NCBI GenBank assembly: GCA_036496805.1
Contig: DASXKN010000027.1
Span: 52,178 to 116,177, forward strand
Direction of reading: 5' to 3'
Length of the DNA stretch: 64,000 bases
Origin: SZAS-103 sp036496805
Lineage (GTDB): Bacteria > Pseudomonadota > Gammaproteobacteria > Xanthomonadales > Xanthomonadaceae
The notes under the pieces were generated by a model. The model ran no database searches. It was not told where the DNA came from and saw only the letters and a list, made by a program, of their open reading frames with translations. Numbering within the stretch: position 1 is the stretch's first letter; each line of letters begins with the position of its first letter. Both the position numbers and the translations under genes were made by a program. This document shows positions 30,001-35,944 of the stretch, piece after piece.

Positions 30001-32858
30001 TTGGCGGCGACAGCACGGCAGTGGGCGACGGGAATTACACGTCTGCCGCCGCGACAAGCAGCAGCGCGATCGGCCGGGGCAACAAGGCCTATGGCGTGGG
30101 CGGCAGCGCGGTCGGCTACCAGAACGTCGCCTCGGGCGCTCAAAGCGACGCGATCGGCGCCCTCAACAGGGTGTATTTCAACGCTTCGAACAGCAATGCG
30201 ATGGGCGACCACAACGTCGTCGGCACCACCGGCCCCGGCCCGTACTCCCATGCCAACGCGGTTGGCAGCTTCAACCATGTGGCCGCGACCGATGGCAGCG
30301 GGATCGGTTACGCCAATGGCTCCTACGGAACCTCGAGTTCGGCCGTCGGCGCAAAAAATGCAGCTCATGGCCTGGACAGCAACGCTTTCGGCTACAAGAA
30401 CACCGCCACCTTCCTCAACGACAACGCCTTCGGCACGGGCAATCTTGCTTCCGGGACCAGCTTCGGGCGGGCGAGCGCGTTCGGATACAACAACCAGGCG
30501 ACCGCCGATGAAAGTACAGCGGTTGGCAATGCCAACGTCGCATCGGGATTCTATGCCAACGCATTTGGCTCTGGGAACAAGGCCGGTGGCGTCGCCAGCA
30601 GCGCGATTGGCTTCTTGAACACGGCAACCGGTGGGGCTGCCAGTGCGATCGGGTACAAGAACTACGCCACCGCCGTCCGCAGCAGCGCCATCGGCGGCGG
30701 CAACCGCGTTTTCGCCGCCTACGGCAACGCGGTCGGCTACGACAATTACGTCTCCAGCACCGCGATCGAGAGCAGCGCCTTTGGCATGAACAACACCGTA
30801 TTCGGCAGGGGTTCCGAGGCGTTCGGTATCGGGAATACGGCGAGCGCCGGTGCCGATGCATTCGGCGTCGCGAATACGGCGAGTGCCGCCGATGCCAATG
30901 CATTCGGCCTCTTTAATACGGCGAGTGCCGCCTATGCCAATGCATTCGGCCTTGGGAACACCGCGAGCGGTGGAAGCAGCAGTGCGTTCGGCTTCAGCAA
31001 CGCGGCGAGCAAGGCCGACGACAGCGCGTTCGGCTATGCCAACGTCGCCTCGGGCACGACGAGCGGTGAGGCGAGCGCGGTCGGCTTCAAGAACCAGGCG
31101 ACGGCCGATTTCAGCAGCGCGGTCGGCTTCAACAACATGGCGACCTCTGCTGAAGGCAGCGCGCTCGGCGCACTGAACCACGCCTACAACACCGCCGCGA
31201 GCGCGGTCGGCTTCCAGAACACGGCATCCGGCAGCCACGGCAGCGCGGTCGGCAGCGGCAACGTGGCGAGCAAGACCGACGCCAGTGCGTTCGGCTACGG
31301 CAATACCGCCTCGGGCAGTTCGGCCGGCAAGTCCAGCGCGTTCGGCTACCGCAATTCGGCGACGGGCGATTACAGCACCGCGGTCGGTAGCGGCAACAAG
31401 TCCACGCTCGCCGGCAGCAGCGCGTTCGGCGACGGCAACAAGGCCTACGGCACCGACGCGACCGCGGTCGGTTTCCAGAACACCGCGTCCGGCAGCCATG
31501 GCAGCGCGTTCGGATCCAGCAACGCGGCGACCGGCAGCGGCAGCAGCGCGATTGGATTCGCCAACACGGCGGCCGGCAGCCAGAGCAGCGCGATGGGCTT
31601 CGGCAACAACGTGACCGGCACCAACAGCGCCGGCATCGGCTACAACAACGTGGTGTCCGGCGCCGACAGCTTCGGCCTCGGCCTGTCCGACACGGCATCG
31701 GCGACGAATTCGACCGCGATCGGCGGTTACGACACCGCATCGGCGGCGAAGGCGAGCGCGGTCGGCTTCATGAACACCGCTTCGGGCGCCGGCAGCAGCG
31801 CGATGGGTTCGAACAATGTCGCATCGAAGACCGACAGCAGCGCCTTCGGTTTCGGCAACAGCGCGATCGCCGCGGGAGCCAGCGCGTTCGGCGACGGCAA
31901 CAATGCGAGCGGCCAGGATGCGAGCGCGTTCGGATACGGCAACAGCGCGAGCGGCAAGGGCGCCGTCGCGGTCGGCGCCAAGGCAACGGCCAGCGGCAAG
32001 GGCAGCGTCGCGGTCGGCGGATGGTTCGACGCCAACAACAACGGGGTGGTGGATTCGGGCGAGACCGCCAGTGCCACCGGTTCGGACTCGATGGCGCTCG
32101 GCAGCGGTGCGAACGTGACGGTGAACAACTCGGTGGCGATCGGCGCCGGTTCGACCGATACGAGGGCGAACACGGTATCGGTGGGCAGCGTCGGCGGCGA
32201 GCGCCAGATCGTCAACGTCGCGGCGGGCACGCAGGCGACCGACGCGGTCAACCTCGGCCAGTTGCAGTCGGCGACGACGGCCGTACAGGCGCAGGCGAGC
32301 GCGGCGATGTCGACCGCCAACACGGCCTTGACGACGGCGAACAGCGCCCTCGCCGAGAGCAATGCGCAAGTGAATGCGCTGGCCGGATCGAACGGCTCGG
32401 CGGCGCTGAGCTCGGGCGATGCGGCGGCGCTGGTGGCGGCGAACGCTCACGCAGACGCGGGCGACGCGAGCACGCTCGCCGCGGCGAACGCGCACGCGGA
32501 CGCGGGCAGCGCGGCGGCGGTGGCGTCGGCCAACAGCTACACCAATGCCCAGGTCGGCGCGCTCACCAGTACCTTCGATACCTTCCAGGACAGCGTCAAC
32601 CACGAGTTCGACGTGCAGGACCGGCGCATCAGCAAGATCGGCGCGATGGGCACGGCAATGTCGAACATGGCGATGGGCGCCGGCGCGCTGACCGGCGAGA
32701 ACCGCGTCGGCTTCGGCAGCGGCCTGACGAGTGGACAGTCGGCGTTCGCGGTCGGGTTCCAGCACGTGTTCAACAGCGGGCACGCCAACCTCGGACTCGG
32801 TGGCTCGTTCGCGAACGGCGAGAGCAGCGTGGGCCTGAGCGGCGGTTTCAGCTGGTGA
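21012..32858 (+). CDS. giant YadA-like trimeric autotransporter adhesin, 3,948 residues
   Basis: Signal peptide MHTSKRLRTAQLTLCILFAI...ALA (about 1-27), then a cap with two Cys (VGCKG...FACGY). A passenger of more than 250 fourteen-residue repeats follows, typified by SSAFGYKNTASGSN, which fits the YadA head (parallel beta-roll, Hep/Hag repeat). Near residue 1,257 a stalk-type motif (RQIINVAAGT..TDAVNLNQL) interrupts the head, and a second Cys-pair cap begins near residue 1,295. The C-terminus has a WFDANNNGVVDSGE loop (residue 3673), another NVAAGT..DAVNLGQL motif, a short helical stalk with ANAHADAGD repeats, and a YadA-type anchor ending in Trp. A GGGGGATT sequence precedes the ATG. The 212-bp gap before it holds no gene. 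It probably forms a long trimeric adhesive fibre on the outer membrane. Confidence 0.9.
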   Translation: MHTSKRLRTAQLTLCILFAITTGEALAQVSPVGCKGPGGGSTQSGTDAFACGYFDHVKGTDATAFGDFNLVYGNNSSSVGNANTIGTSAKYEKGSSAFGYGNKVYGYNATATGYKNTIGTTGATASDSSAFGNGNKVYGKYGTAAGFRNTIGTTTTAANKSSAFGYVNKLYGNDGSVFGYKNAIGTSTTAVSKSSAFGYVNKVYGNDASAFGDSNNVSGNNSSAAGDNNYVGGLKSSAFGYHNHINSSQDAALGTNNYVSGYQSTATGIGNSVGSAGAFVYKSSAFGYANKVYGNYSTAVGYKNVVGAAAYYANKSTALGYVNTVTGNYASAVGYKNAATANNASAFGHTNHAYGAGSSAFGSLNDVYGSKASAFGYGNNVRTIQSTAVGYGNTISNTARYSNAIGNGNTADSLTRVAVKDENAIGSKNTVDGTYSSAIGYGNTATAKSGTAVGASNKTYGANGSTFGFTNSIYNNTTDGNALGDHNRIGATGAPAISYANAVGSLNTVSGSEGSAFGERNQSAGQGSSAFGAGNYAGAYAAAFGNYNRASYRSAALGVNNTASGTDSTSVGYDNTVFGNYSVAFGRANTAFDDNNTAIGIKNTTYNLLSTAVGYGNQAGGDGYGTASSAFGYHNLTEASYAGAFGAKNRAFAKGSSAFGYNNTAGTYNSSYASGNGNFASAFGSSNTALGDFSSAFGKDNTTKGTFSSAFGAYNYASGLRANAFGYGNTATAQDSNAFGSYNKATYAFSDAFGFLNHAYAADASAIGVRNVASGDSSSAVGFTNTASFAGDSAFGYRNTASGSAFGRASAVGAENTASGDYSNAFGFGNAASGDVSSAIGAFNTAAGGGSNAIGLQNTVTASGTYGSAVGRLNNVSGAKGDAFGYSNSASGTASSAFGYKSVASGNNSTAVGRLDTASATGSTAVGNTDTASGYRSSAVGFTDTANGSRSSAFGYKSTASGSNSSAAGYASVANAAGSSAFGDGSHAYNVDATAVGFQDAATGLRSSALGYKSTASGTNSTAVGRSDIASATGSSALGNLSVASGASSSAVGFTDQATGSRSNAFGYKDTATGSYTSALGYRNTVAGNGSNAVGSDNAVSFYARTSNALGDHNTVGVGITAFYYHANAIGSYNTANNTGANAVGSRNTASGLGSSAFGYGNTASGADSSAFGYKSTASGTGSVAIGNAASAAGANAVAVGSGASAGFGNTSAFGEGATTAAANQTAIGANSSVSATATGSVALGFGSTDTRANTVSVGNGATNRQIINVAAGTAGTDAVNLNQLNAAVGGVAGCNGAGTTSTGSNAFACGNYDTASGASSSAVGVRNTASGANSSAFGYGNNATSTSGSAFGYKNQVAGNGSSALGSTNTVSFYARNSNAIGDHNAAGSGVTPFLYHANAIGSYNTANATGASAVGYDNLASYAGSSAFGNGNTASGSGSSAFGRRNNATALHATAFGYANEADYGSAAAFGYRNKVQATGGVAFGSGNTVGTGASEASAIGFDSTANGSQSVASGFRDLATSNNSSAVGVSNAAQGLAAAAFGVQNTTAVNAYFSSAFGVKNTAGAPAASAFGYGNTASGKNSSAFGLANTASGFDSVSFGYRNAASGLVSSAAGFESAALAQASSAFGYRNIASGLDSTAVGFADKATYAGSSAFGDGSHAYNTDASAFGFQDSATGKAGSALGYKSTASATNSTAVGRSDTASGIGSSAFGNLSNASGGGSSAIGDADTASGYRSSAVGFTDQATGAHSSAFGYKNTASGSNSSAVGYGSMATFAGSSAFGDGSHAYNVDASAAGFQDAATGLRSSAVGYKSTASGTNSSAVGRSDTASGTGSSAFGNLSVASGASSTAVGFTDQATGVRSNAFGYKDTASGLDAGAFGFYDTAAGSKSNAFGYRNSATGSYASALGYQNTVAGNGSSAAGSHNAVSFYARNSNALGDHNTVGAGITPFLYHANAIGSYDTVNATGASAVGFKNTASGLDSSAFGYADMATFADSSAFGDGSHAYNTDASAFGFQDVASGAHASALGYKSTASATNSTAVGRSSTASGVGSSAVGNLSNASGVGSSAIGDADTASGYHSSAVGFTSHATGTQSDAFGYKATASGTYSSAIGVSDTASGADSSAVGFKSKATKNQSSAFGYADTASGTNSSAVGFLSNASALGSAAFGYEDAASGQDSSAFGSRDTASARYSSAIGFKNRAQATNSSAIGYNNLARYVTSNAIGSNNIAYSQDGSAIGNSNYSGADSPLTYRASAIGSHNKATATGSSAFGVYNSASGVSSNAFGYKNTASGANSSAVGYANLATFAGSSAFGDASHAYNTDATAVGFKDSASGPHGSALGYKSTASATNSTAVGANDTASGVGSSAFGNQDIASGASSSAIGFKSTATKKQSSAFGYADAASGLYSSAVGFQSQASSQGSAAFGFNSTASGIYSAAIGGNNIASGFDSSAFGVKTQATQNQSSAFGYADVATGGFSSALGWSNVSSGANSSAVGSGNKASGQNSSALGARNVASYTNASALGVGNTASALYSVAVGAGNRATGAQGSAVGFSSYAGGAGSSAVGSRDYATGAGSNAFGNNNLASASSSSAFGTNNQATGIDSTAVGFASEASNVDSTAVGFRSRAAGYYSTAIGNGSYAKGTDTMAIGNGDKAYGDASVAIGHDNYTAAAATGAVAIGHSDGAFGVKSSAMGYYNRANGAYSSAFGYKNTATGQGAVAFGYKNTSNGGAAVGIGNQALDAYSSAIGWLNYTSATAKEAAALGNQNSALGIKSSAIGVYNHANDNLSSAIGYHNAATGQGASAIGYQNTTAAGGSAIGTSNKVLAAYGSALGDANYVSAAATRGSAVGFSNQATAVQASALGFYNKASGGGSTAVGSSNAASGSSSSAIGFGNSASGTSSVAVGFQNVATGTGSSVFGSSSYASNTDSSSVGFNDTASGVKSTAVGFYNRATGNYANAVGANNVASGLYSNAIGAANTSAGAYSSAIGYANRTFGGDSTAVGDGNYTSAAATSSSAIGRGNKAYGVGGSAVGYQNVASGAQSDAIGALNRVYFNASNSNAMGDHNVVGTTGPGPYSHANAVGSFNHVAATDGSGIGYANGSYGTSSSAVGAKNAAHGLDSNAFGYKNTATFLNDNAFGTGNLASGTSFGRASAFGYNNQATADESTAVGNANVASGFYANAFGSGNKAGGVASSAIGFLNTATGGAASAIGYKNYATAVRSSAIGGGNRVFAAYGNAVGYDNYVSSTAIESSAFGMNNTVFGRGSEAFGIGNTASAGADAFGVANTASAADANAFGLFNTASAAYANAFGLGNTASGGSSSAFGFSNAASKADDSAFGYANVASGTTSGEASAVGFKNQATADFSSAVGFNNMATSAEGSALGALNHAYNTAASAVGFQNTASGSHGSAVGSGNVASKTDASAFGYGNTASGSSAGKSSAFGYRNSATGDYSTAVGSGNKSTLAGSSAFGDGNKAYGTDATAVGFQNTASGSHGSAFGSSNAATGSGSSAIGFANTAAGSQSSAMGFGNNVTGTNSAGIGYNNVVSGADSFGLGLSDTASATNSTAIGGYDTASAAKASAVGFMNTASGAGSSAMGSNNVASKTDSSAFGFGNSAIAAGASAFGDGNNASGQDASAFGYGNSASGKGAVAVGAKATASGKGSVAVGGWFDANNNGVVDSGETASATGSDSMALGSGANVTVNNSVAIGAGSTDTRANTVSVGSVGGERQIVNVAAGTQATDAVNLGQLQSATTAVQAQASAAMSTANTALTTANSALAESNAQVNALAGSNGSAALSSGDAAALVAANAHADAGDASTLAAANAHADAGSAAAVASANSYTNAQVGALTSTFDTFQDSVNHEFDVQDRRISKIGAMGTAMSNMAMGAGALTGENRVGFGSGLTSGQSAFAVGFQHVFNSGHANLGLGGSFANGESSVGLSGGFSW
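21180..31995 (+). repeat. 42-bp (14-residue) degenerate head repeats
   Basis: Nearly the whole interior of the giant adhesin gene consists of degenerate 42-bp units encoding S-x-A-x-G-x-x-x-x-A-x-x-x-x. Superimposed on them are longer blocks reused several times, for example the FGDGSHAYN-type block at about 23943, 25973, 26349, 27003 and 27943. Such a tract is prone to copy-number change and assembly collapse. Confidence 0.85.
24781..24960 (+). other. internal stalk motif and second head cap inside the giant adhesin
   Basis: In frame within the adhesin, the sequence runs VGNGATNRQIINVAAGTAG, TDAVNLNQLNAAVGGV, then AGCNGAGTTSTGSNAFACG. The first part matches the motif that normally marks the head-to-stalk change near the C-terminus. 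The second matches the mature N-termini of all the paralogues in this window. It marks a fusion joint between two ancestral adhesins. Confidence 0.7.
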
Positions 32859-32996
32859 TCGCCGCGGTCGGATTCGCCGGGGGATCTGCGGCGTCGTGAA
32901 GTCGGGCGGTGGCGATATGCCATCGCTCGCGCAGCACGATGCGCCGACTGCTCGGCGCGTTGATTTCGAAGCGCCGTCGCCCGGACGTCGCACGCG

Positions 32997-33440
32997 ATGA
33001 ATCGCTGGCTCCGTCGCGCGGCGTTCGTGTTCGGCGTCGCGTGGGCTGCGCCCAATACCCTGCTCGGACTCGCGCTCGGAGTCCCTTCGTTGTTGTTCGG
33101 AGCACGCCTGCGCATCGGCGATGGCGCGCTGGTGTTCGTCCGTTATCCGTGGGGCCCGGGCGGCGCGCTCGCGCTGGGCAACACGATCCTGTGCACGCAC
33201 GAAACGCTAGATCGTCCTTGCACGAGTTATGCGGAGCGTTTCGGCCTATGTCCTCCCACGGGCATCACGCAGCGACTCGGCGACCACGAGCGTGCACACG
33301 TCCACCAGGCGATGGCGCTCGGCGTGTTCTTCCTTCCCCTGTATTTCCTGTGCGGCGGAATTTCCGCACGCAACCGCTTCGAGCAGGCGGCCGACCGCTA
33401 CGCCGCGACGGGACACGGCTGGTGGCCATGGGCCGACTGA
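32997..33440 (+). CDS. small membrane protein with HExxH zinc-peptidase-like motif
   Basis: A 147-residue protein lying between the giant adhesin and the next adhesin gene, same strand. The N-terminus (about 8-35) is hydrophobic and could be a signal or membrane anchor; a second hydrophobic stretch (ALGVFFLPLYFLCGG, about 107-121) follows the motif. HERAH at residues 97-101 fits the zinc-binding H-E-x-x-H signature, and FEQAADRYA (Glu129, Asp133) sits where the third ligand lies in M48-like peptidases. The protein is much shorter than M48 enzymes, so protease activity is only a suggestion. No gene name is warranted. It may act on neighbouring surface proteins, but the only support is its position. 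Confidence 0.65.
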   Translation: MNRWLRRAAFVFGVAWAAPNTLLGLALGVPSLLFGARLRIGDGALVFVRYPWGPGGALALGNTILCTHETLDRPCTSYAERFGLCPPTGITQRLGDHERAHVHQAMALGVFFLPLYFLCGGISARNRFEQAADRYAATGHGWWPWAD

Positions 33441-33795
33441 GCGGCGCGGGCATGGCGATCGCGCATGTCGGAGGACCGCCCGGTGGCGGTGCGCAATCAA
33501 ATCGTTGCCAGGGCATCAGTCGCATGAGCCGCCGGTCCATGCAATGCGTCCTCCCATCCGATCCGCCCGGGCTTTCGCGGGTCCGGCTTGATCGGCCGGT
33601 CCATCGGCGTATCGTGCCCGCAGGCCAGGAAGAGATCGTTTCCGTCGACAGGGGTGGGCACGATCGCGTTTCGTGCGCTTGGACACGGTGCACGAACACG
33701 GTCCGACATTACCCTCGTTCGCATTCGCCAGAACGAACACGGGCGCGTCGCACCGCGCATGACTGCCTGCGACGCTCCGAACCGAGGAGAGTCGC
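33441..33795. other. 355-bp leader region before the second adhesin gene
   Basis: No gene is seen. The last ~150 bp closely resemble the region before the adhesin gene at 38287: both share a GACAGGG..TGG..CG..ATCGCG block, an inverted repeat, and a GCGACGCTCCGAA-CGAGGAGA ribosome-binding region. This points to a conserved, duplicated control region. Confidence 0.6.
33670..33696. promoter_or_regulatory. conserved inverted repeat, candidate operator (copy 1)
   Basis: TTCGTGC (33670-33676) and GCACGAA (33690-33696) are separated by 13 bp, 100 bp before the GTG start at 33796. The same arms and spacing recur at 38164-38190. Conservation of the arms while the spacer diverges suggests a protein-binding site or an RNA hairpin. 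Confidence 0.55.
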
Positions 33796-35901
33796 GTGAA
33801 CGCAGCCCGTCCATCGCAAACCGCGCTGCTGACCCTGTGCATCCTGTTCGCCTTCGGCGCCGCCGGCAGCGCCTCGGCAACCGGGGTCACCGACTGCGGC
33901 GCCTCTACCGGCACGACAGCCGGCGGCAGCGATGCGTCGGCCTGCGGCTACGACGATTCGGCCAGCGGTATCGCCAGCAGTGCCTTCGGCTACAGGGACA
34001 CGGTCTCGGGCAACAAGTCGGAGGCGTTCGGTTTCAAGAACAACGTCCTGGGGACGTACGACAGCGGCTTCGGAAACCTCAACTACGTAGGCGCCTTCGC
34101 GACCGGCGGCAGCGCTTTCGGCTACCACAACTCGGTGGGAGTCGGCGATACGTCAACCCACACGGGCATGAGCGCCTTCGGTGCGTACAACATCGCCAAG
34201 GGCGGCAACGGCGCGGACGCCTTCGGCTTCGGCAACAAGGCCTACGGCAAGTCCACCAGCGCGTTCGGCTACAAGAACGTCGCCAGCGGCACCACCGTCA
34301 GCTCGTTCGGTTACCACAACCTTTCCTACGGCGCCGCCGACAGTGCATTCGGCTACAAGAATGTCGTCGGCACCAGCTCCAGGACCGTCACCAAGGGTTC
34401 CGCCTTCGGTACGCTCAACGTGGCGGCGGACAACGACAGTTCGGCCTTCGGCGTCAACAACCATGCCGGACCCACGTCGGGCACCGCCTATGGCAAGAAC
34501 AGCGCCTTTGGCTACGACAACAAGGCGTACAGCACCGGCGGCAGTGCCTTCGGCTACGAAAACACGGTGGCTGCGGCAGCCGTCAGCGGCAGCGCGATAG
34601 GTGCGATGAACACGGTCAATTCGATCAAGGGCACCGCTGCGGGCTATCACAACTACGTTGCCGCGGCCGCGACGGACGGCAGCGCGGTCGGCGTCCTCAA
34701 CAGCGCGATGGGACTGCGATCCAGCGCCTTCGGTTACAAGAACGTGGCCAGCGGGATCAATTCCAATGCCTTCGGCCTGAAGAACACGGTGACCGGCAAT
34801 TACGCCGAAGCCTTCGGCCAGTCCGACACGGCTTCCGGCGTCCGCAGCGTCGCCGGGGGATCGCACGACAAGGCGACGGCTTCAAAAGCCAGCGCGTTCG
34901 GTTACGGCGATACCGCCAGCGGCGCGAACTCCAGCGCCTTCGGCTTCGGCAGCACGGCAAGCGGCACGGACAGCTTCGCTGGCGGGGCCAAGGCCGTGGC
35001 GAGCGGCACCGGCAGCGTGGCGGTGGGTGGCTGGTTCGATGCGAACAGCAATGGCGTGGCGGATGCGGGCGAATACGCAAGCGCTGCCGGGTCGGAATCG
35101 GTGGCGCTGGGTGCGGGCGCATCGGCAGGTCTCGCGAACGACACTGCGATCGGCGCGGGCGCGAGCGTGACAGCGACGAACGCCGTGGCGCTGGGTGCAG
35201 GCTCGGTGGCGAATGCGGCGAACACGGTGTCGGTGGGCAGCGCGGGCAACGAGCGCCGGATCACGAACGTGGCGGCGGCGGTGAACGGCACCGACGCGGT
35301 GAACCTGACCCAGGCGACAAGCCTGGCTTCGACCCTGGCACGACGCGTGCAGACCACCGCTGACGCAGCCCTGACCGCCGCCACCGCCGCGAACACGGCG
35401 CTGCTAGAAAGCCAGTCGCAGGGTTCGGCCGTGTCCGGATCCAATGCGATGGCCTCCGGCGACGCCCAGGCGCTGCTCGCGGCGAACGCGCACGCCGATG
35501 CGGGCGACGCGAGCACGCTGGCCGCCGCCAATGCGCACGCCGACGCCGGCAGTGCGGCCGCGCTGCAGAGCGCGAACGCGTTCACGACGAATGCGGTGGC
35601 AACCCTGAGTTCCACCTTCGACGCGTTCCAGGACAACGTGACCCAGCAGTTCGACACGGAGGATCGACGGATCAGCCGGGTCGGCGCGATGGGCACGGCC
35701 ATGGCGACGATGGCGATGAGCGGAGGCAACCTGGCTGGCGACAACCGGATGGCTTTCGGCGGGGGATTCGAGAGCGGCCAGTCGGCCTTCGCTGTGGGTT
35801 TCCTGCACGGGTTCTCGAACGATCACGCGAACATCGTGTTGACCGGATCGGCGGCCAATGGCGAGAACAGCCTGGGAGTGGGTGGTGGTTTCAGCTGGTG
35901 A
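33796..35901 (+). CDS. YadA-like trimeric autotransporter adhesin, 701 residues
   Basis: Signal peptide (LLTLCILFAFGAAGSASA) and Cys-pair cap (VTDCGASTG...ASACGYDD) are followed by about 30 head repeats. Then come the block GLKNTVTGNYAEAFGQSDTA shared by the five shorter paralogues, the WFDANSNGVADAGE loop (bases 35038-35073), the head-stalk motif NERRITNVAAAVNGTDAVNL, a short helical stalk with two NAHADAG repeats, and the YadA-type anchor ending in GGGFSW. It would form an outer-membrane trimer with one shared beta-barrel. The GTG at 33796 is preferred because GAGGAGA lies just upstream and the paralogue at 38287 starts at the same place with ATG. It is most like that paralogue. Confidence 0.88.
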   Translation: MNAARPSQTALLTLCILFAFGAAGSASATGVTDCGASTGTTAGGSDASACGYDDSASGIASSAFGYRDTVSGNKSEAFGFKNNVLGTYDSGFGNLNYVGAFATGGSAFGYHNSVGVGDTSTHTGMSAFGAYNIAKGGNGADAFGFGNKAYGKSTSAFGYKNVASGTTVSSFGYHNLSYGAADSAFGYKNVVGTSSRTVTKGSAFGTLNVAADNDSSAFGVNNHAGPTSGTAYGKNSAFGYDNKAYSTGGSAFGYENTVAAAAVSGSAIGAMNTVNSIKGTAAGYHNYVAAAATDGSAVGVLNSAMGLRSSAFGYKNVASGINSNAFGLKNTVTGNYAEAFGQSDTASGVRSVAGGSHDKATASKASAFGYGDTASGANSSAFGFGSTASGTDSFAGGAKAVASGTGSVAVGGWFDANSNGVADAGEYASAAGSESVALGAGASAGLANDTAIGAGASVTATNAVALGAGSVANAANTVSVGSAGNERRITNVAAAVNGTDAVNLTQATSLASTLARRVQTTADAALTAATAANTALLESQSQGSAVSGSNAMASGDAQALLAANAHADAGDASTLAAANAHADAGSAAALQSANAFTTNAVATLSSTFDAFQDNVTQQFDTEDRRISRVGAMGTAMATMAMSGGNLAGDNRMAFGGGFESGQSAFAVGFLHGFSNDHANIVLTGSAANGENSLGVGGGFSW

Positions 35902-35944
35902 CGTCAAGTCCATCGGAACGCTCCGTCCACCTCCGGGAATCCAC

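Noticed and set aside
21180..31995. CRISPR-like regular repeats
   Set aside because: The periodicity is 42 bp, in frame and protein-coding, with no constant repeat and variable spacer pattern and no cas genes.
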